Part shown: in pieces, positions 1-7,289 of the stretch
How positions within the stretch are numbered: position 1 is the first letter of the stretch
Layout: each line of letters begins with the position of its first letter
IMG/VR virus record: IMGVR_UViG_3300035126_000127
Location: 1-49,087 of that record
From: a virus
Length of the DNA stretch: 49,087 nucleotides
Direction: 5' to 3' (one strand)
Position numbers and translations under genes: made by a program
Notes under the pieces: model-generated
What the model was told of the DNA's origin: nothing
Databases searched by the model: none
Seen by the model: the letters and a program-made list of their open reading frames with translations, nothing else

Positions 1-35
1 AGGATATTCAGTATCTTGATAGTTGATAGTTTTGA

Positions 36-788
36 TCATTGATATTGCCAGGGAAGATTAAATAAGTATCTTGTTTGTGACCAGTCACCCCAACGGTGAT
101 GAAGGAACATTGGTTTGTCTTTTACCTTGTCAAAGAGTTCAGAAGTCTCAAAAAGATAGTTCCAGGATGTTTCAATAAAGTTATATGCTGCTGCTTTTTC
201 AATGACTTTACACCAGTCAAACAAAGAGTATCCTTCAATATGCTTTGCTTCAACGACTTGTGCTCCACCATAGTCAGCAGGATTCACAGATATTCTATCA
301 CAGATTTCAACTTGTGGTCTCGTACACCAGTAACGATTTACAAGAACATATACATCATCATCTTTGAGTCCTAGAACATCATAGAACAGTCTATCTTCTT
401 TCTCTTTATTACGGACAAACTTAATATGATCTCTCCAGTCTTTCCAATCCATTCCAACACTATCATACTTACCTGCCATAATCGGTTGATAGTTACCAAA
501 TCCTTGAAAATAAAACAAGTCATCAGTAATTTCAGTTTGTTTCTCTGGAAGATAATGCTCAATTCCAGGAAACTGAACGTGATCAGGTAGTGGTGGGCGA
601 GTTAATTTAACTTCCTTGTCATCCCAAGAAATAAAGTTGAAGTCTGGGATATAATCATTTAACCATTCAAACTCTGATACAACTGGCCAGTAGACTTCAT
701 ATCCCTGATCTTTGATATGATGTGCCAACTTTTGAAGAAATAAGATATCTCCAAGTCCACAGGGTTGATAAATTAATCCGATTTTCAT
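36..788 (-). CDS. Heptosyltransferase-like (GT9/GT-B type) protein, copy 2
   Basis: About 250 aa. The start is ATG at 788, overlapping the stop of the previous gene (ATGA) with GGAGG just upstream; a longer reading frame only adds out-of-place residues. The N-terminus, MKIGLIYQPCGLGDILFLQK, has the glycine-rich GLGD loop seen at the start of ADP-heptose:LPS glycosyltransferases (family GT9). It is a clear paralog of the next gene upstream: shared GLGDI(L/F)F(L/I)QK, a D-W-(R/Q)-D segment near residue 120, FDWC near residue 190, and a similar length. It is the last gene of the sugar operon in this window. A role in transferring a sugar to LPS or a virion glycan is inferred from context; the acceptor cannot be told. 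Confidence 0.6.
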   Translation of the reverse strand: MKIGLIYQPCGLGDILFLQKLAHHIKDQGYEVYWPVVSEFEWLNDYIPDFNFISWDDKEVKLTRPPLPDHVQFPGIEHYLPEKQTEITDDLFYFQGFGNYQPIMAGKYDSVGMDWKDWRDHIKFVRNKEKEDRLFYDVLGLKDDDVYVLVNRYWCTRPQVEICDRISVNPADYGGAQVVEAKHIEGYSLFDWCKVIEKAAAYNFIETSWNYLFETSELFDKVKDKPMFLHHRWGDWSQTRYLFNLPWQYQ

Positions 789-1507
789 TCTACCTCCATT
801 GGAGTTGCTTCTCTCCATTCATCTCTCGTATATTCAATCCACTGCCAGGGTTTTTTTAGAATACCATCATAGACTCTTTCAGAATACTTATAGTGCCTTG
901 GATGAATCGTCAGTCTGGTTGCCTTTAGATCTAAAGTTTCAATTACATAGTGTAATGAAGTATCCACAGAATGCATCTCTTCAGCATTTTCAAAGACCCA
1001 ACACCAATCAAATACTTTTCCTCCAGCAATGTTGGGATCCATTTCAACAATCTTTCCATCATATCCTTCTGGTATTTGCTTATAAACTCCATTCATTGGT
1101 TTATAAACACTATAGTATGGATTGATAAAGATGAATGGATCTCCCTTCTCTAATCCAAGTCTTTTACGAAGATTCTCTTCTCGTTCAAGGTTTCTTTCAT
1201 ATTTAAAGTAGTCCTGCCAGTCATCATATGAAATTCCAACAGCATCATACTTGGTTCCCATCACATCCCAAGATCCTCTTGGTTTGGGAACATTGGAAAG
1301 ATCAAGAACTCCAACCTCACCAGAAGGGAGTTGGAGTTGTCCTTGAGCACCGATATGAGAATCAGTAATCATTTGATCTACACCAGCGGACCAACAAGAA
1401 GGAGTGACTGGATGATAAACAGTATGCTCTTGAGATAAAACTGTTGCGATCTTTTGAATGAAGAAGATATCTCCAAGACCTCCTGGTTGATCAATAACAA
1501 TATTCAT
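785..1507 (-). CDS. Heptosyltransferase-like (GT9/GT-B type) protein, copy 1
   Basis: 240 aa, starting with ATG in a TAATG overlap with the epimerase gene and ending in an ATGA overlap with its paralog. The N-terminus MNIVIDQPGGLGDIFFIQK carries the glycine-rich GGLGD loop typical of GT9 sugar transferases. The middle (YDDWQDYFKYERN) and the FDWCWVFENAEEMHSVDTS segment match the neighbouring copy, so the pair is a tandem duplication that has diverged. The protein is shorter than bacterial heptosyltransferases (about 320-350 aa), so it is either a minimal version or a related GT-B-like family. Glycosyltransferase function is an inference from the loop and the operon. Confidence 0.6.
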   Translation of the reverse strand: MNIVIDQPGGLGDIFFIQKIATVLSQEHTVYHPVTPSCWSAGVDQMITDSHIGAQGQLQLPSGEVGVLDLSNVPKPRGSWDVMGTKYDAVGISYDDWQDYFKYERNLEREENLRKRLGLEKGDPFIFINPYYSVYKPMNGVYKQIPEGYDGKIVEMDPNIAGGKVFDWCWVFENAEEMHSVDTSLHYVIETLDLKATRLTIHPRHYKYSERVYDGILKKPWQWIEYTRDEWREATPMEVE

Positions 1508-2484
1508 TAGTTAATCTTATCGTACCAATACTTAAGAAGATCATTCAGTGTAGTATCAATATCATACTCTTCTTTAAATCCAGTCAGTTCTACAAGATTG
1601 GTAGAATCACCGTGCTGATAATAGATTTCGTGAGGACGCCAGAAAGGTTCGTGAATCTTTTGCTCCACATGATCCAGTCCAGAAAGTTCAATCAACTTAT
1701 CAGTGAAGAACTGCATCTTACGAGGAGTATCACCACAAATATTAAAAATGTGATTGGTCACTTCTGGATTGATCATTGCCAGATAGTAAGCTCTCACAGT
1801 ATCACGAACGTCCATCACAACACGAGTCGTGCTTAAGTTACCAACAAGAAGCACAGGATCCTGAAGACCCTTCATCATTCTGGCAATCTGATAAGCATCA
1901 GATGAAATTGAGAAGATCTTACCTCTACGAGGTCCAGTATGAGAGAAAGCACGAGTAATGAATCCTTTGATAAATCCATTCTGCATACGCTCCTGAAGGT
2001 AGACATCAGTTGCTGCCTTTGATGCTCCATAAGGATTGGCAGGAAGAATCGTATCTTCCCAATGAATCTTACGACCATCTTGCCCAACATTACCGTAGAC
2101 TTCGGAAGTAGAGCAGAACATCAACTTACAATCCGATTGATGATCCGCAATGACTTGAATCAGGTTGGCACTACCCATTACATTCGTTTCCATTGTTCCA
2201 ATCGGATCAACAAAACTGAAAGGGGGATGAGACTGTGCTGCTAGATGGAAGACACCATCAAACTGATACTTCTCAAAGATACCTCTCAATGAACGATAGT
2301 TACAAAGATCCGAATACAGGAAAGTGATGGAATTATAAACCTCATCGGGAACTACATCGTGAATGTCAGTTTCCATTCCATTGGTACGACGAATTAGACC
2401 ATAAACTTCATGACCTTCACTATGAAGCAGATTTGCCAAGTGGGGACCAGCAAACCCAGTGATTCCAGTAATTAAAAACTTCAT
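1507..2484 (-). CDS. NAD-dependent epimerase/dehydratase, GDP-mannose 4,6-dehydratase-like
   Basis: 325 aa, an extended short-chain dehydrogenase. The Rossmann glycine motif is at residues 7-13 (GITGFAG), followed by HLAAQSHPPFSF, the CSTSEVYGN strand and the catalytic YGASK (Tyr/Lys near residues 150-154), then RAFSHTGPRRG. This set is characteristic of the GDP-mannose 4,6-dehydratase / GDP-6-deoxy-4-keto-mannose reductase (Rmd) branch. The likely substrate is a GDP-hexose, giving a GDP-6-deoxy sugar. Starts with ATG in a TAATG overlap after the methyltransferase gene. Which of the two reactions it performs cannot be decided by eye. Confidence 0.82.
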   Translation of the reverse strand: MKFLITGITGFAGPHLANLLHSEGHEVYGLIRRTNGMETDIHDVVPDEVYNSITFLYSDLCNYRSLRGIFEKYQFDGVFHLAAQSHPPFSFVDPIGTMETNVMGSANLIQVIADHQSDCKLMFCSTSEVYGNVGQDGRKIHWEDTILPANPYGASKAATDVYLQERMQNGFIKGFITRAFSHTGPRRGKIFSISSDAYQIARMMKGLQDPVLLVGNLSTTRVVMDVRDTVRAYYLAMINPEVTNHIFNICGDTPRKMQFFTDKLIELSGLDHVEQKIHEPFWRPHEIYYQHGDSTNLVELTGFKEEYDIDTTLNDLLKYWYDKIN

Positions 2485-3134
2485 TAACTTACAACCCCTT
2501 CAATCAGATCTTTACAAACTTCAAGGTCAGCATCAATAGGAAACAGAATCAAGAATCCTTGAGCGACATATGATTCTATTATAACATGAGTTTCATCAAA
2601 CAACTCATAAACAAAATCAATGTTATCAGCACCAGCAACATTTCTCAAGTTCCAGTTGCCACCTTCATAGGGACCATCCTTATAAACTCTCAAATCATCC
2701 AGAACAAACACATCCTTTGAAATATCTCTACCGCTTTCTTTGATGACTCTCAATTCAGATTCCAATGGAATTCTCTTTACAGGATCTGGTTCACTTGTAT
2801 AAGAAGCACCATTGATATTAAAGTCAGCACCAGGAAAGTGAGCATCGTGCCAGAACAAAGTTGGTTCCGATGAAAGTTGTTCTACGACGGTCTTCATCTC
2901 AACGTTGCTATATCCTTTGATGAGATGAAGATTTGGAGTGCCTTCAAATCTTTCAACCAACTGATTATGAAGTTCGTCCATCAATTCAATCGTGTAAACA
3001 TTCAGATCGTCTGGACGAACATTGAGAATATGTGAAAGACTATCGGCAATACCAGTTCCAGTCTCTACGAAATTTTTAATACCAAAAGTCTCAATGACTT
3101 CTTTTGGTTTAATCGCTTGATAAATTTGTCCCAT
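2484..3134 (-). CDS. Class I SAM-dependent methyltransferase-like protein
   Basis: 216 aa. The N-terminal part has FVETGTGIADSLSHIL (residues about 22-37), which resembles SAM-binding motif I of class I methyltransferases, then VYTIELMDELH (motif II, acidic residue at the strand end) and FWHDAHFPGADF, a D-A-H loop seen in several sugar and small-molecule methyltransferases. It lies one base after the GT10 gene and overlaps the epimerase start (TAATG). From context it may O-methylate a sugar made or transferred by the operon. The family is inferred, not confirmed. Confidence 0.55.
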   Translation of the reverse strand: MGQIYQAIKPKEVIETFGIKNFVETGTGIADSLSHILNVRPDDLNVYTIELMDELHNQLVERFEGTPNLHLIKGYSNVEMKTVVEQLSSEPTLFWHDAHFPGADFNINGASYTSEPDPVKRIPLESELRVIKESGRDISKDVFVLDDLRVYKDGPYEGGNWNLRNVAGADNIDFVYELFDETHVIIESYVAQGFLILFPIDADLEVCKDLIEGVVS

Positions 3135-3135
3135 T

Positions 3136-3939
3136 TTAATTAAAGTAGTTAAGGTAAATAAAGTCTTCTAGGATTTCCATCTCTTTTGCTTTTTCAAGAT
3201 TCTCTTGGATGGCATCCATTTTGGAATAATAAATTTCTTCAGAGATATCAAATTCGTCTGTAAGATCAATTATACCATCTTTATTAAAGTAATTCCCAAT
3301 GTCTGGAGCACCAAGATAAACTGGAATGGTTCCAGTTGCGAAACAATCTAAAAGTTTTTCTGTGAAGTAAGTTTCATATTGTCCATTCTCAATCGCAACC
3401 GAGAACATATAATCACAGAGTCCTTCTTCTTTTAGAGCAATCTCATTGAATCCGCGACCATAAAGATCAACCTGATCTCCAATTCTCTCAACCCACTGAA
3501 GACGCAACCTGTGCCCCTCACACATTCTTTTATTAGAGGCAATCATAGAAATCATTTTTGATTTCTCATAGATTTTAGGTTCTTTGATCCAAAATCCTTG
3601 AGCAGGACACCACTTGAACTTTGAATCAATTTTCAAAAGTTCTTGGTTATGTGTGAATATGGCATCAAACGTTTCCAGATATTTTTCAGGAAACATCTTG
3701 ACTTGATCTACGATTTGTGGCGTGATGTATTTTGATTCCAAAAGCCACGCATACTTGGGGACCTCTGGGGCATCATCCATCCAGGCATAAGGAAGAGTGC
3801 TGTCAATATAAAACGAACACTCTCCTCCAGTCTTCACCCATTCAATATACTTTGACTCTTTACCGTGAACAGAATATCCTTTATTTCCATTCGTAAGATG
3901 AGTAAAAGTATCTCCGACAAGATTAAACTTTCTTCGCAT
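3136..3939 (-). CDS. GT10 family fucosyltransferase-like glycosyltransferase
   Basis: 267 aa from ATG at 3939, which overlaps the end of the epimerase gene by 17 nt; a longer in-frame extension inside that gene is not needed. The C-terminal half has the hallmarks of alpha-1,3-fucosyltransferases (GT10): MISMIASNK, LYGRG, then SVAIEN near residue 180, YFTEKLLDC and GTIPVYLGAPDI near residues 192-214. The family uses GDP-L-fucose or related GDP-sugars as donor. Directly upstream is a GDP-mannose 3,5-epimerase-like gene, whose product would be GDP-L-galactose, so an L-galactose or L-fucose donor made by the operon is plausible. Confidence 0.8.
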   Translation of the reverse strand: MRRKFNLVGDTFTHLTNGNKGYSVHGKESKYIEWVKTGGECSFYIDSTLPYAWMDDAPEVPKYAWLLESKYITPQIVDQVKMFPEKYLETFDAIFTHNQELLKIDSKFKWCPAQGFWIKEPKIYEKSKMISMIASNKRMCEGHRLRLQWVERIGDQVDLYGRGFNEIALKEEGLCDYMFSVAIENGQYETYFTEKLLDCFATGTIPVYLGAPDIGNYFNKDGIIDLTDEFDISEEIYYSKMDAIQENLEKAKEMEILEDFIYLNYFN

Positions 3940-4975
3940 TGATTTGCTCACTAATCCAATGATAAGTCTTACGGATACCTTCTTCCAGAGTCTGTGAATA
4001 GTCCCAACCAAGTTCCCTACGGATCACATCGTTATTGGAGTTGCGTCCACGAACTCCCAGAGGACCATCAATATGATTCTTCTCTACATTCTTACCAGCA
4101 ACTTTAGCAGCAGTATCTACGAGTTGATTGATAGTCACCATTTCTTCCGAACCAATATTGACAGGTCCAATGAAGTTAGAATCCATCAGACGGCGAGTTG
4201 CCTCAATACACTCATCAATGTAAAGGAAAGAACGAGTTTGTTTGCCGTCACCCCACACATCAATTGTGCCACCTTCTTCAGGAAGATATGCTACTTTGCG
4301 ACAGATTGCTGCGGGTGCCTTTTCCCTTCCACCGTCCCAGGTTCCTTCGGGACCGAAAATATTGTGGTAACGAGCAACGCGAACTGGAATACCATAATTG
4401 CGATGATAGGCAAAATACAGTCGTTCGCTGAAGAGTTTTTCCCATCCATATTCAGAATCTGGGTTAGCAGGATAAGCGGACTCTTCACGACAATCAGGAT
4501 TATCAGGATCTAGTTGATTATGCTCTGGATACATACATGCCGATCCAGAATAGAAGATCTTGGTATCTTTCTTACCAAGACGCTCATTCATCTGATGTTG
4601 CATTTCAAGAACATTCAGATTAATGGTTGCGGAGTTATGCATGATATCGGCATCATTTTCTCCAGTGAATACAAAACCAGCACCGCCCATATCAGCAGCA
4701 AACTGATAGATCTCATCAAAGGATTGAATATAACGATAAGGAACTGATTGATAGAAGTTTCCTCTATCACCTTTGTATTCAAGCACACGCCGAACGAAAT
4801 CTACATCACGCAGATCTCCGAGAACAAACTCATTCGCTTCGTGCTGTGAATATTCTGGATACTTAAGGTCTACACCACGAACCCAGTATCCTTCTGAACG
4901 CAATCTGCGAACCATATGACTTCCAATGAAACCACCAGCACCAAGTACAAGTGCTTTCTTCATATACTGACTCAT
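3923..4975 (-). CDS. GDP-mannose 3,5-epimerase-like enzyme
   Basis: 350 aa (ATG at 4975; ATG at 4963 is an alternative that removes four residues). Closely resembles plant/bacterial GME, which converts GDP-D-mannose to GDP-L-galactose/GDP-L-gulose. Visible: LGAGGFIGSH (NAD loop, residues 11-20), FAADMGGAGFV, SGSACMYPE with Cys147, YGWEK with Tyr176 and Lys180, GTWDGGREKAPAA with Lys219, WGDGKQTRSF, GPLGVRGRNS. From memory the plant enzyme uses Cys145, Tyr174, Lys178 and Lys217, so the spacing is the same with a +2 offset. First gene of the sugar operon, just downstream of a sigma70-like promoter. Supplies a GDP-sugar for the GT10 neighbour. Confidence 0.88.
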   Translation of the reverse strand: MSQYMKKALVLGAGGFIGSHMVRRLRSEGYWVRGVDLKYPEYSQHEANEFVLGDLRDVDFVRRVLEYKGDRGNFYQSVPYRYIQSFDEIYQFAADMGGAGFVFTGENDADIMHNSATINLNVLEMQHQMNERLGKKDTKIFYSGSACMYPEHNQLDPDNPDCREESAYPANPDSEYGWEKLFSERLYFAYHRNYGIPVRVARYHNIFGPEGTWDGGREKAPAAICRKVAYLPEEGGTIDVWGDGKQTRSFLYIDECIEATRRLMDSNFIGPVNIGSEEMVTINQLVDTAAKVAGKNVEKNHIDGPLGVRGRNSNNDVIRRELGWDYSQTLEEGIRKTYHWISEQINAKKV

Positions 4976-4999
4976 AAAATCATAAACTCTATACTATGT

Positions 5000-5028
5000 A
5001 TTATACCAAAAAAGGAGAGTTTATGCAA
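5000..5028 (-). promoter_or_regulatory. Sigma70-like promoter of the sugar operon
   Basis: Minus strand: TTGCAT (5023-5028), 17 nt, TATAAT (5000-5005), about 25 nt before the epimerase start. The -35 box lies in the loop of the preceding terminator hairpin. Confidence 0.7.
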
Positions 5029-5034
5029 CTCTCC
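5008..5034 (-). terminator. Rho-independent terminator
   Basis: Minus strand 7-bp hairpin GGAGAGT/ACTCTCC (5028-5034 with 5014-5020), loop of 7 nt, followed by six T (5008-5013). It closes the 5.0-5.9 kb unit and overlaps the next promoter. Confidence 0.8.
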
Positions 5035-5045
5035 CGTAAGGTCTT

Positions 5046-5141
5046 TCATGCACGCCACCAATTCTTTGACTGGAAATTGGAAACCAGGCGGGAGAGAGTC
5101 CCATCCGCACCAACGTCATTTGAGAGATGCCGTAAACTCAT
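5046..5141 (-). CDS. Possible 31-aa peptide
   Basis: An ATG reading frame of 31 codons (MSLRHLSNDVGADG... ending SKNWWRA) sits between the 78-aa membrane protein and the terminator. Just before it is GGAG plus a four-codon frame (MTLL) whose stop overlaps this ATG. The 140-nt stretch holds no other gene. The segment looks richer in G+C than its surroundings. No family is recognised; it could equally be untranslated RNA. Confidence 0.25.
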   Translation of the reverse strand: MSLRHLSNDVGADGTLSRLVSNFQSKNWWRA

Positions 5142-5174
5142 AACAGGGTCATATTGACTCCACCAGTATAAGTT

Positions 5175-5411
5175 TTAAGTCATTCCAGGACTCAAGAAAA
5201 GATGGGTTAACTTTGATATTTCGGTAATACCAAAGAATGCTATCAGAAATAGCACATCCCAAAGTTTAAGTTTGATAGCAAAAGGAATACCGAGTAGACC
5301 TCCAATAAACTTTATAATCAAACCGTATTTAAAATCTCCCCATAACATGATTTGATAACCAAGTAAGAGGAGAAAGTTGCCAATGTATCTCAGGATACTT
5401 GTTTTAGACAT
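5175..5411 (-). CDS. Small multi-pass membrane protein
   Basis: 78 aa with three hydrophobic stretches (about residues 10-24, 30-47 and 51-64), so probably an inner-membrane protein. No family recognised. It follows the 88-aa gene by 28 nt and lies upstream of the terminator at 5008-5034. Confidence 0.55.
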   Translation of the reverse strand: MSKTSILRYIGNFLLLLGYQIMLWGDFKYGLIIKFIGGLLGIPFAIKLKLWDVLFLIAFFGITEISKLTHLFLSPGMT

Positions 5412-5439
5412 AAGGGGGATTCATCACCGACCAGTGCTG

Positions 5440-5706
5440 TTATAGACCATCCGTGTCTTCTTTGTCATCGTGAATATAAGCAGGAACCCTATCAGGATCC
5501 AACCAACAAGTGTAGTCAAAGTCCTCCATCGCAGTCATCAGTTGCATCTCATTATCGCAGAGATACATGTCCCGATACCTTCCAGTGTAGGAATCTACTT
5601 TCTGAATACGGCAATCAGGTTTTCCATTGATTTCCAAAGTACCGACCTGAATATAACGATAAGGAAACCGCTCCATAAGAACAGTTGGTTTTCTTACGAC
5701 TTTCAT
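5440..5706 (-). CDS. Hypothetical protein, 88 aa
   Basis: Soluble, mixed-charge protein beginning MKVVRKPTVLMERFPYRYI and rich in Tyr and Asp. The ATG at 5706 shares one base with the upstream stop (TGATG); a GTG one codon earlier is possible. No domain recognised. Second gene of the unit started by the promoter at 5941-5969. Confidence 0.6.
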   Translation of the reverse strand: MKVVRKPTVLMERFPYRYIQVGTLEINGKPDCRIQKVDSYTGRYRDMYLCDNEMQLMTAMEDFDYTCWLDPDRVPAYIHDDKEDTDGL

Positions 5707-5918
5707 CACGCTTCAACTGCCTCAAGATCACTGGCGACATACTCCATAAGCATTTCGTAGTCGTCAAGGGGGTCACCAGAAAACACGACGCCTTCATTTT
5801 CATAGAAGCGGCGAACCTTTTTATAAAGTTTCGGACTCTTTACATCAAGATAGATTTCCCCGTTAGCAGCAAGACGAAGAGTGCTAACATCTTTTTTGAA
5901 CTTTTGAATCAGAGACAT
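5706..5918 (-). CDS. Hypothetical protein, 70 aa
   Basis: Starts with MSLIQKFKKD (ATG at 5918); a longer frame reaches back over the promoter and is not credible. The sequence KLYKKVRRFYENEGVVFSGDPLDDYEMLMEYVASDLE suggests a small alpha/beta protein with an acidic C-terminus. No family recognised. First gene after a good early promoter. Confidence 0.6.
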   Translation of the reverse strand: MSLIQKFKKDVSTLRLAANGEIYLDVKSPKLYKKVRRFYENEGVVFSGDPLDDYEMLMEYVASDLEAVEA

Positions 5919-5940
5919 TGTTTTGAATTGTTGCCTTAGT

Positions 5941-5969
5941 ATTATAAAGGTTGTTGGGTGTTTAGTCAA
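5941..5969 (-). promoter_or_regulatory. Sigma70-like early promoter
   Basis: Minus strand TTGACT (5964-5969), 17 nt, TATAAT (5941-5946), 22 nt before the ATG at 5918 and just beyond tRNA-Pro. Confidence 0.75.
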
Positions 5970-5993
5970 GTGTGCCAGTCAAGAAACTGGCGA

Positions 5994-6068
5994 TCCGGGT
6001 TGAGGGATTTGAACCCCCGACCCCCGCTTCCCAAAAGCGGTGCGCTAGCCAAACTGCGCTAAACCCGG
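5994..6068 (-). tRNA. tRNA-Pro (UGG)
   Basis: Acceptor stem CCGGGTT/AACCCGG (7 bp), anticodon stem CCGCT/AGCGG around loop TTTGGGA with anticodon TGG, T-loop GTTCAAATC. 75 nt without encoded CCA. Confidence 0.95.
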
Positions 6069-6101
6069 TTGCGTTGAGTGGTCTTGCCTCCCAACAGAAG
6101 T

Positions 6102-6130
6102 ATTATACTATTTCCTGTGCCCCCTGTCAA
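6102..6130 (-). promoter_or_regulatory. Consensus sigma70 promoter for tRNA-Pro
   Basis: TTGACA (6125-6130), 17 nt, TATAAT (6102-6107) on the minus strand, 33 nt before the tRNA. It lies at the 3' end of the 50-aa membrane protein gene. Confidence 0.8.
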
Positions 6131-6260
6131 ATGGAGCCCAGTGCTGCCAATCGTATTTATGAATCGCCCAGATACCCATAATCGGTACAACAACTAAAAG
6201 ATATCCAATAATACCAAGAGTATAAGGATTTTCTAATACCCACCTTGAAAAGTGTCCCAT
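6108..6260 (-). CDS. Small single-pass membrane protein, 50 aa
   Basis: MGHFSRWVLENPYTLGIIGY then a hydrophobic stretch (residues 14-33, LGIIGYLLVVVPIMGIWAI) and a His/Trp-rich polar tail (DWQHWAPFDRGHRK). The ATG shares a base with the upstream stop (TAATG). No family recognised. It resembles in layout the 50-aa protein at 19247-19399. Confidence 0.6.
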   Translation of the reverse strand: MGHFSRWVLENPYTLGIIGYLLVVVPIMGIWAIHKYDWQHWAPFDRGHRK

Positions 6261-6478
6261 TAGTATCCCCTCCAGGTCTTGAACTCATAGTAAAAATATT
6301 GATCAACACTATTATCTAATGGGGCATCTTCTTCTTTATGTGCCCACTCAACACAGAACTCTACAATACGACAGTCGTGTAATGAACTGTGTCCCCACAT
6401 TCTCACAAAAGCAGAAGCAGCAAAGTGATATCTCTGCCTAGTGTGCGGTTCCATTTCCCTTATAGTCTTTGGAGTCAT
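6260..6478 (-). CDS. Hypothetical protein, 72 aa
   Basis: Soluble protein MTPKTIREMEPHTRQRYHFA..., with aromatic and charged residues (DQYFYYEFKTWRGY at the end). A strong GGAGGG ribosome site precedes the ATG. Its first 41 nt overlap the end of the preceding 40-aa gene in another frame. No domain recognised. Confidence 0.6.
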   Translation of the reverse strand: MTPKTIREMEPHTRQRYHFAASAFVRMWGHSSLHDCRIVEFCVEWAHKEEDAPLDNSVDQYFYYEFKTWRGY

Positions 6479-6560
6479 AATACCCTCCTCTTGTTCCGAA
6501 ATAGAGTGTTGCTAAAACAAATGGGACTGAAGCAAATAACAATAGTTTTCCTAGTAACAT
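6438..6560 (-). CDS. Small membrane protein, 40 aa, chloroplast/cyanobacterial-like tail
   Basis: MLLGKLLLFASVPFVLATLY is a membrane segment; the rest, FGTRGGYYDSKDYKGNGTAH, is polar and has a regular GGYYDSxxYxGNG pattern that I associate loosely with tiny cyanobacterial thylakoid subunits, though I cannot name one. It overlaps the next gene by 41 nt. If truly a photosynthetic-complex subunit homolog it would be an auxiliary metabolic gene; this is speculative. Confidence 0.5.
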   Translation of the reverse strand: MLLGKLLLFASVPFVLATLYFGTRGGYYDSKDYKGNGTAH

Positions 6561-6565
6561 AACTT

Positions 6566-6658
6566 TTATTGTGGATATGCGTTATTAAGTCCCCATACAA
6601 CAAAACATCCAATCGCACCTAAAATCGTTATTGCGCTAAAAACTAAATTAGTATTCAT
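6566..6658 (-). CDS. Tiny membrane protein, 30 aa
   Basis: MNTNLVFSAITILGAIGCFV then VWGLNNAYPQ: one hydrophobic helix and a short polar tail. Overlaps the 38-aa gene upstream by 11 nt and is 5 nt before the 40-aa gene. A second ATG one codon earlier is possible. Size and shape are like accessory subunits of membrane complexes; no match can be claimed. Confidence 0.45.
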   Translation of the reverse strand: MNTNLVFSAITILGAIGCFVVWGLNNAYPQ

Positions 6659-6764
6659 CATTCTCGTCCTCATAAGTAGATGGTTCTTCAAATAGTTCTT
6701 CTATTTTTTGTTGTGTAACTCTTCTTTGGAGTTCTTTTAAATCTTCTTCTGTAAGAGAGATCAT
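6648..6764 (-). CDS. Small acidic protein, 38 aa
   Basis: MISLTEEDLKELQRRVTQQK then an acidic C-terminus (EPSTYEDENDEY); probably one amphipathic helix. Its ATG forms ATGA with the upstream stop and has AAGGA before it. Function unknown. Confidence 0.5.
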   Translation of the reverse strand: MISLTEEDLKELQRRVTQQKIEELFEEPSTYEDENDEY

Positions 6765-6940
6765 TTGTCCTTGAGTAAGTCTTCTATTCTTTTACGCATA
6801 TTTGAACTTTCCTGTTTCATATAGTCTCGGAGAGAATATCCTCTTTGACCTCTCATAATACAAGTGCCTTGATAGAACATCGTGGCGGCAAATACTAACA
6901 GGAAAACAATACCGATTAGTTCAGGGTAATGTTGAGCCAT
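6761..6940 (-). CDS. Small single-pass membrane protein, 59 aa
   Basis: MAQHYPELIGIVFLLVFAAT is a short N-terminus plus membrane helix, then a basic amphipathic tail (RGQRGYSLRDYMKQ...RKRIEDLLKDK). The start lies 25 nt inside the end of the previous gene. No family recognised. Confidence 0.55.
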   Translation of the reverse strand: MAQHYPELIGIVFLLVFAATMFYQGTCIMRGQRGYSLRDYMKQESSNMRKRIEDLLKDK

Positions 6941-7116
6941 GGTAATACAGGCGGAATAACACCTACAAGTCGGAGGAGTCCTTCAGCAAATAAAGCAAGA
7001 ACCACCCAACCGACGCACATACTAATGATAGAAGCATTACGGTTGTGTCGTCGTATAGCAGCATCAATCATCTCCTGAACTTCAGAACGGCTTACAAACT
7101 CGTCTTGAGGTTCCAT
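6916..7116 (-). CDS. Membrane protein, 66 aa
   Basis: MEPQDEFVSRSEVQEMIDAA helix, basic IRRHNRN, then a hydrophobic region (residues about 29-60). ATG at 7116 shares a base with the upstream stop; a GTG one codon earlier is also open. No family recognised. Confidence 0.55.
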   Translation of the reverse strand: MEPQDEFVSRSEVQEMIDAAIRRHNRNASIISMCVGWVVLALFAEGLLRLVGVIPPVLPWLNITLN

Positions 7117-7265
7117 CACTTCTCATCTCCAAGAAACTTCGCAAGTGGGTCTTTTCTGGTCTTTACGATTTCAACAGATCTCTTGTAGAACATATTGTCC
7201 GTATTACCAGACGTTTCAAAAGTCTCCTTGATCTTCACCCAATTATCATAGGTGCGCTGATCCAT
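7116..7265 (-). CDS. Hypothetical protein, 49 aa
   Basis: MDQRTYDNWVKIKETFETSG..., soluble, with a basic middle (FYKRSVEIVKTRKDP) and ending AKFLGDEK. First gene of a chain of overlapping mini-genes and 25 nt downstream of a -10 box. No domain recognised. Confidence 0.55.
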   Translation of the reverse strand: MDQRTYDNWVKIKETFETSGNTDNMFYKRSVEIVKTRKDPLAKFLGDEK

Positions 7266-7289
7266 AGGGTTTTAGATTGAATATTATTA

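Noticed and set aside
4073-4513. Plus-strand frame of 146 codons inside the epimerase gene
   Set aside because: Antisense shadow of a well-conserved enzyme gene; no ribosome site or family signal.
6145-6160. CATAAATA late-like motif
   Set aside because: Inside the 50-aa membrane gene and upstream only of tRNA-Pro, which has its own consensus promoter.
5972-6181. Plus-strand open frame of about 69 codons
   Set aside because: It runs across tRNA-Pro in antisense (typical GFEPPTP-like reading of a tRNA T-arm) and is not a gene.
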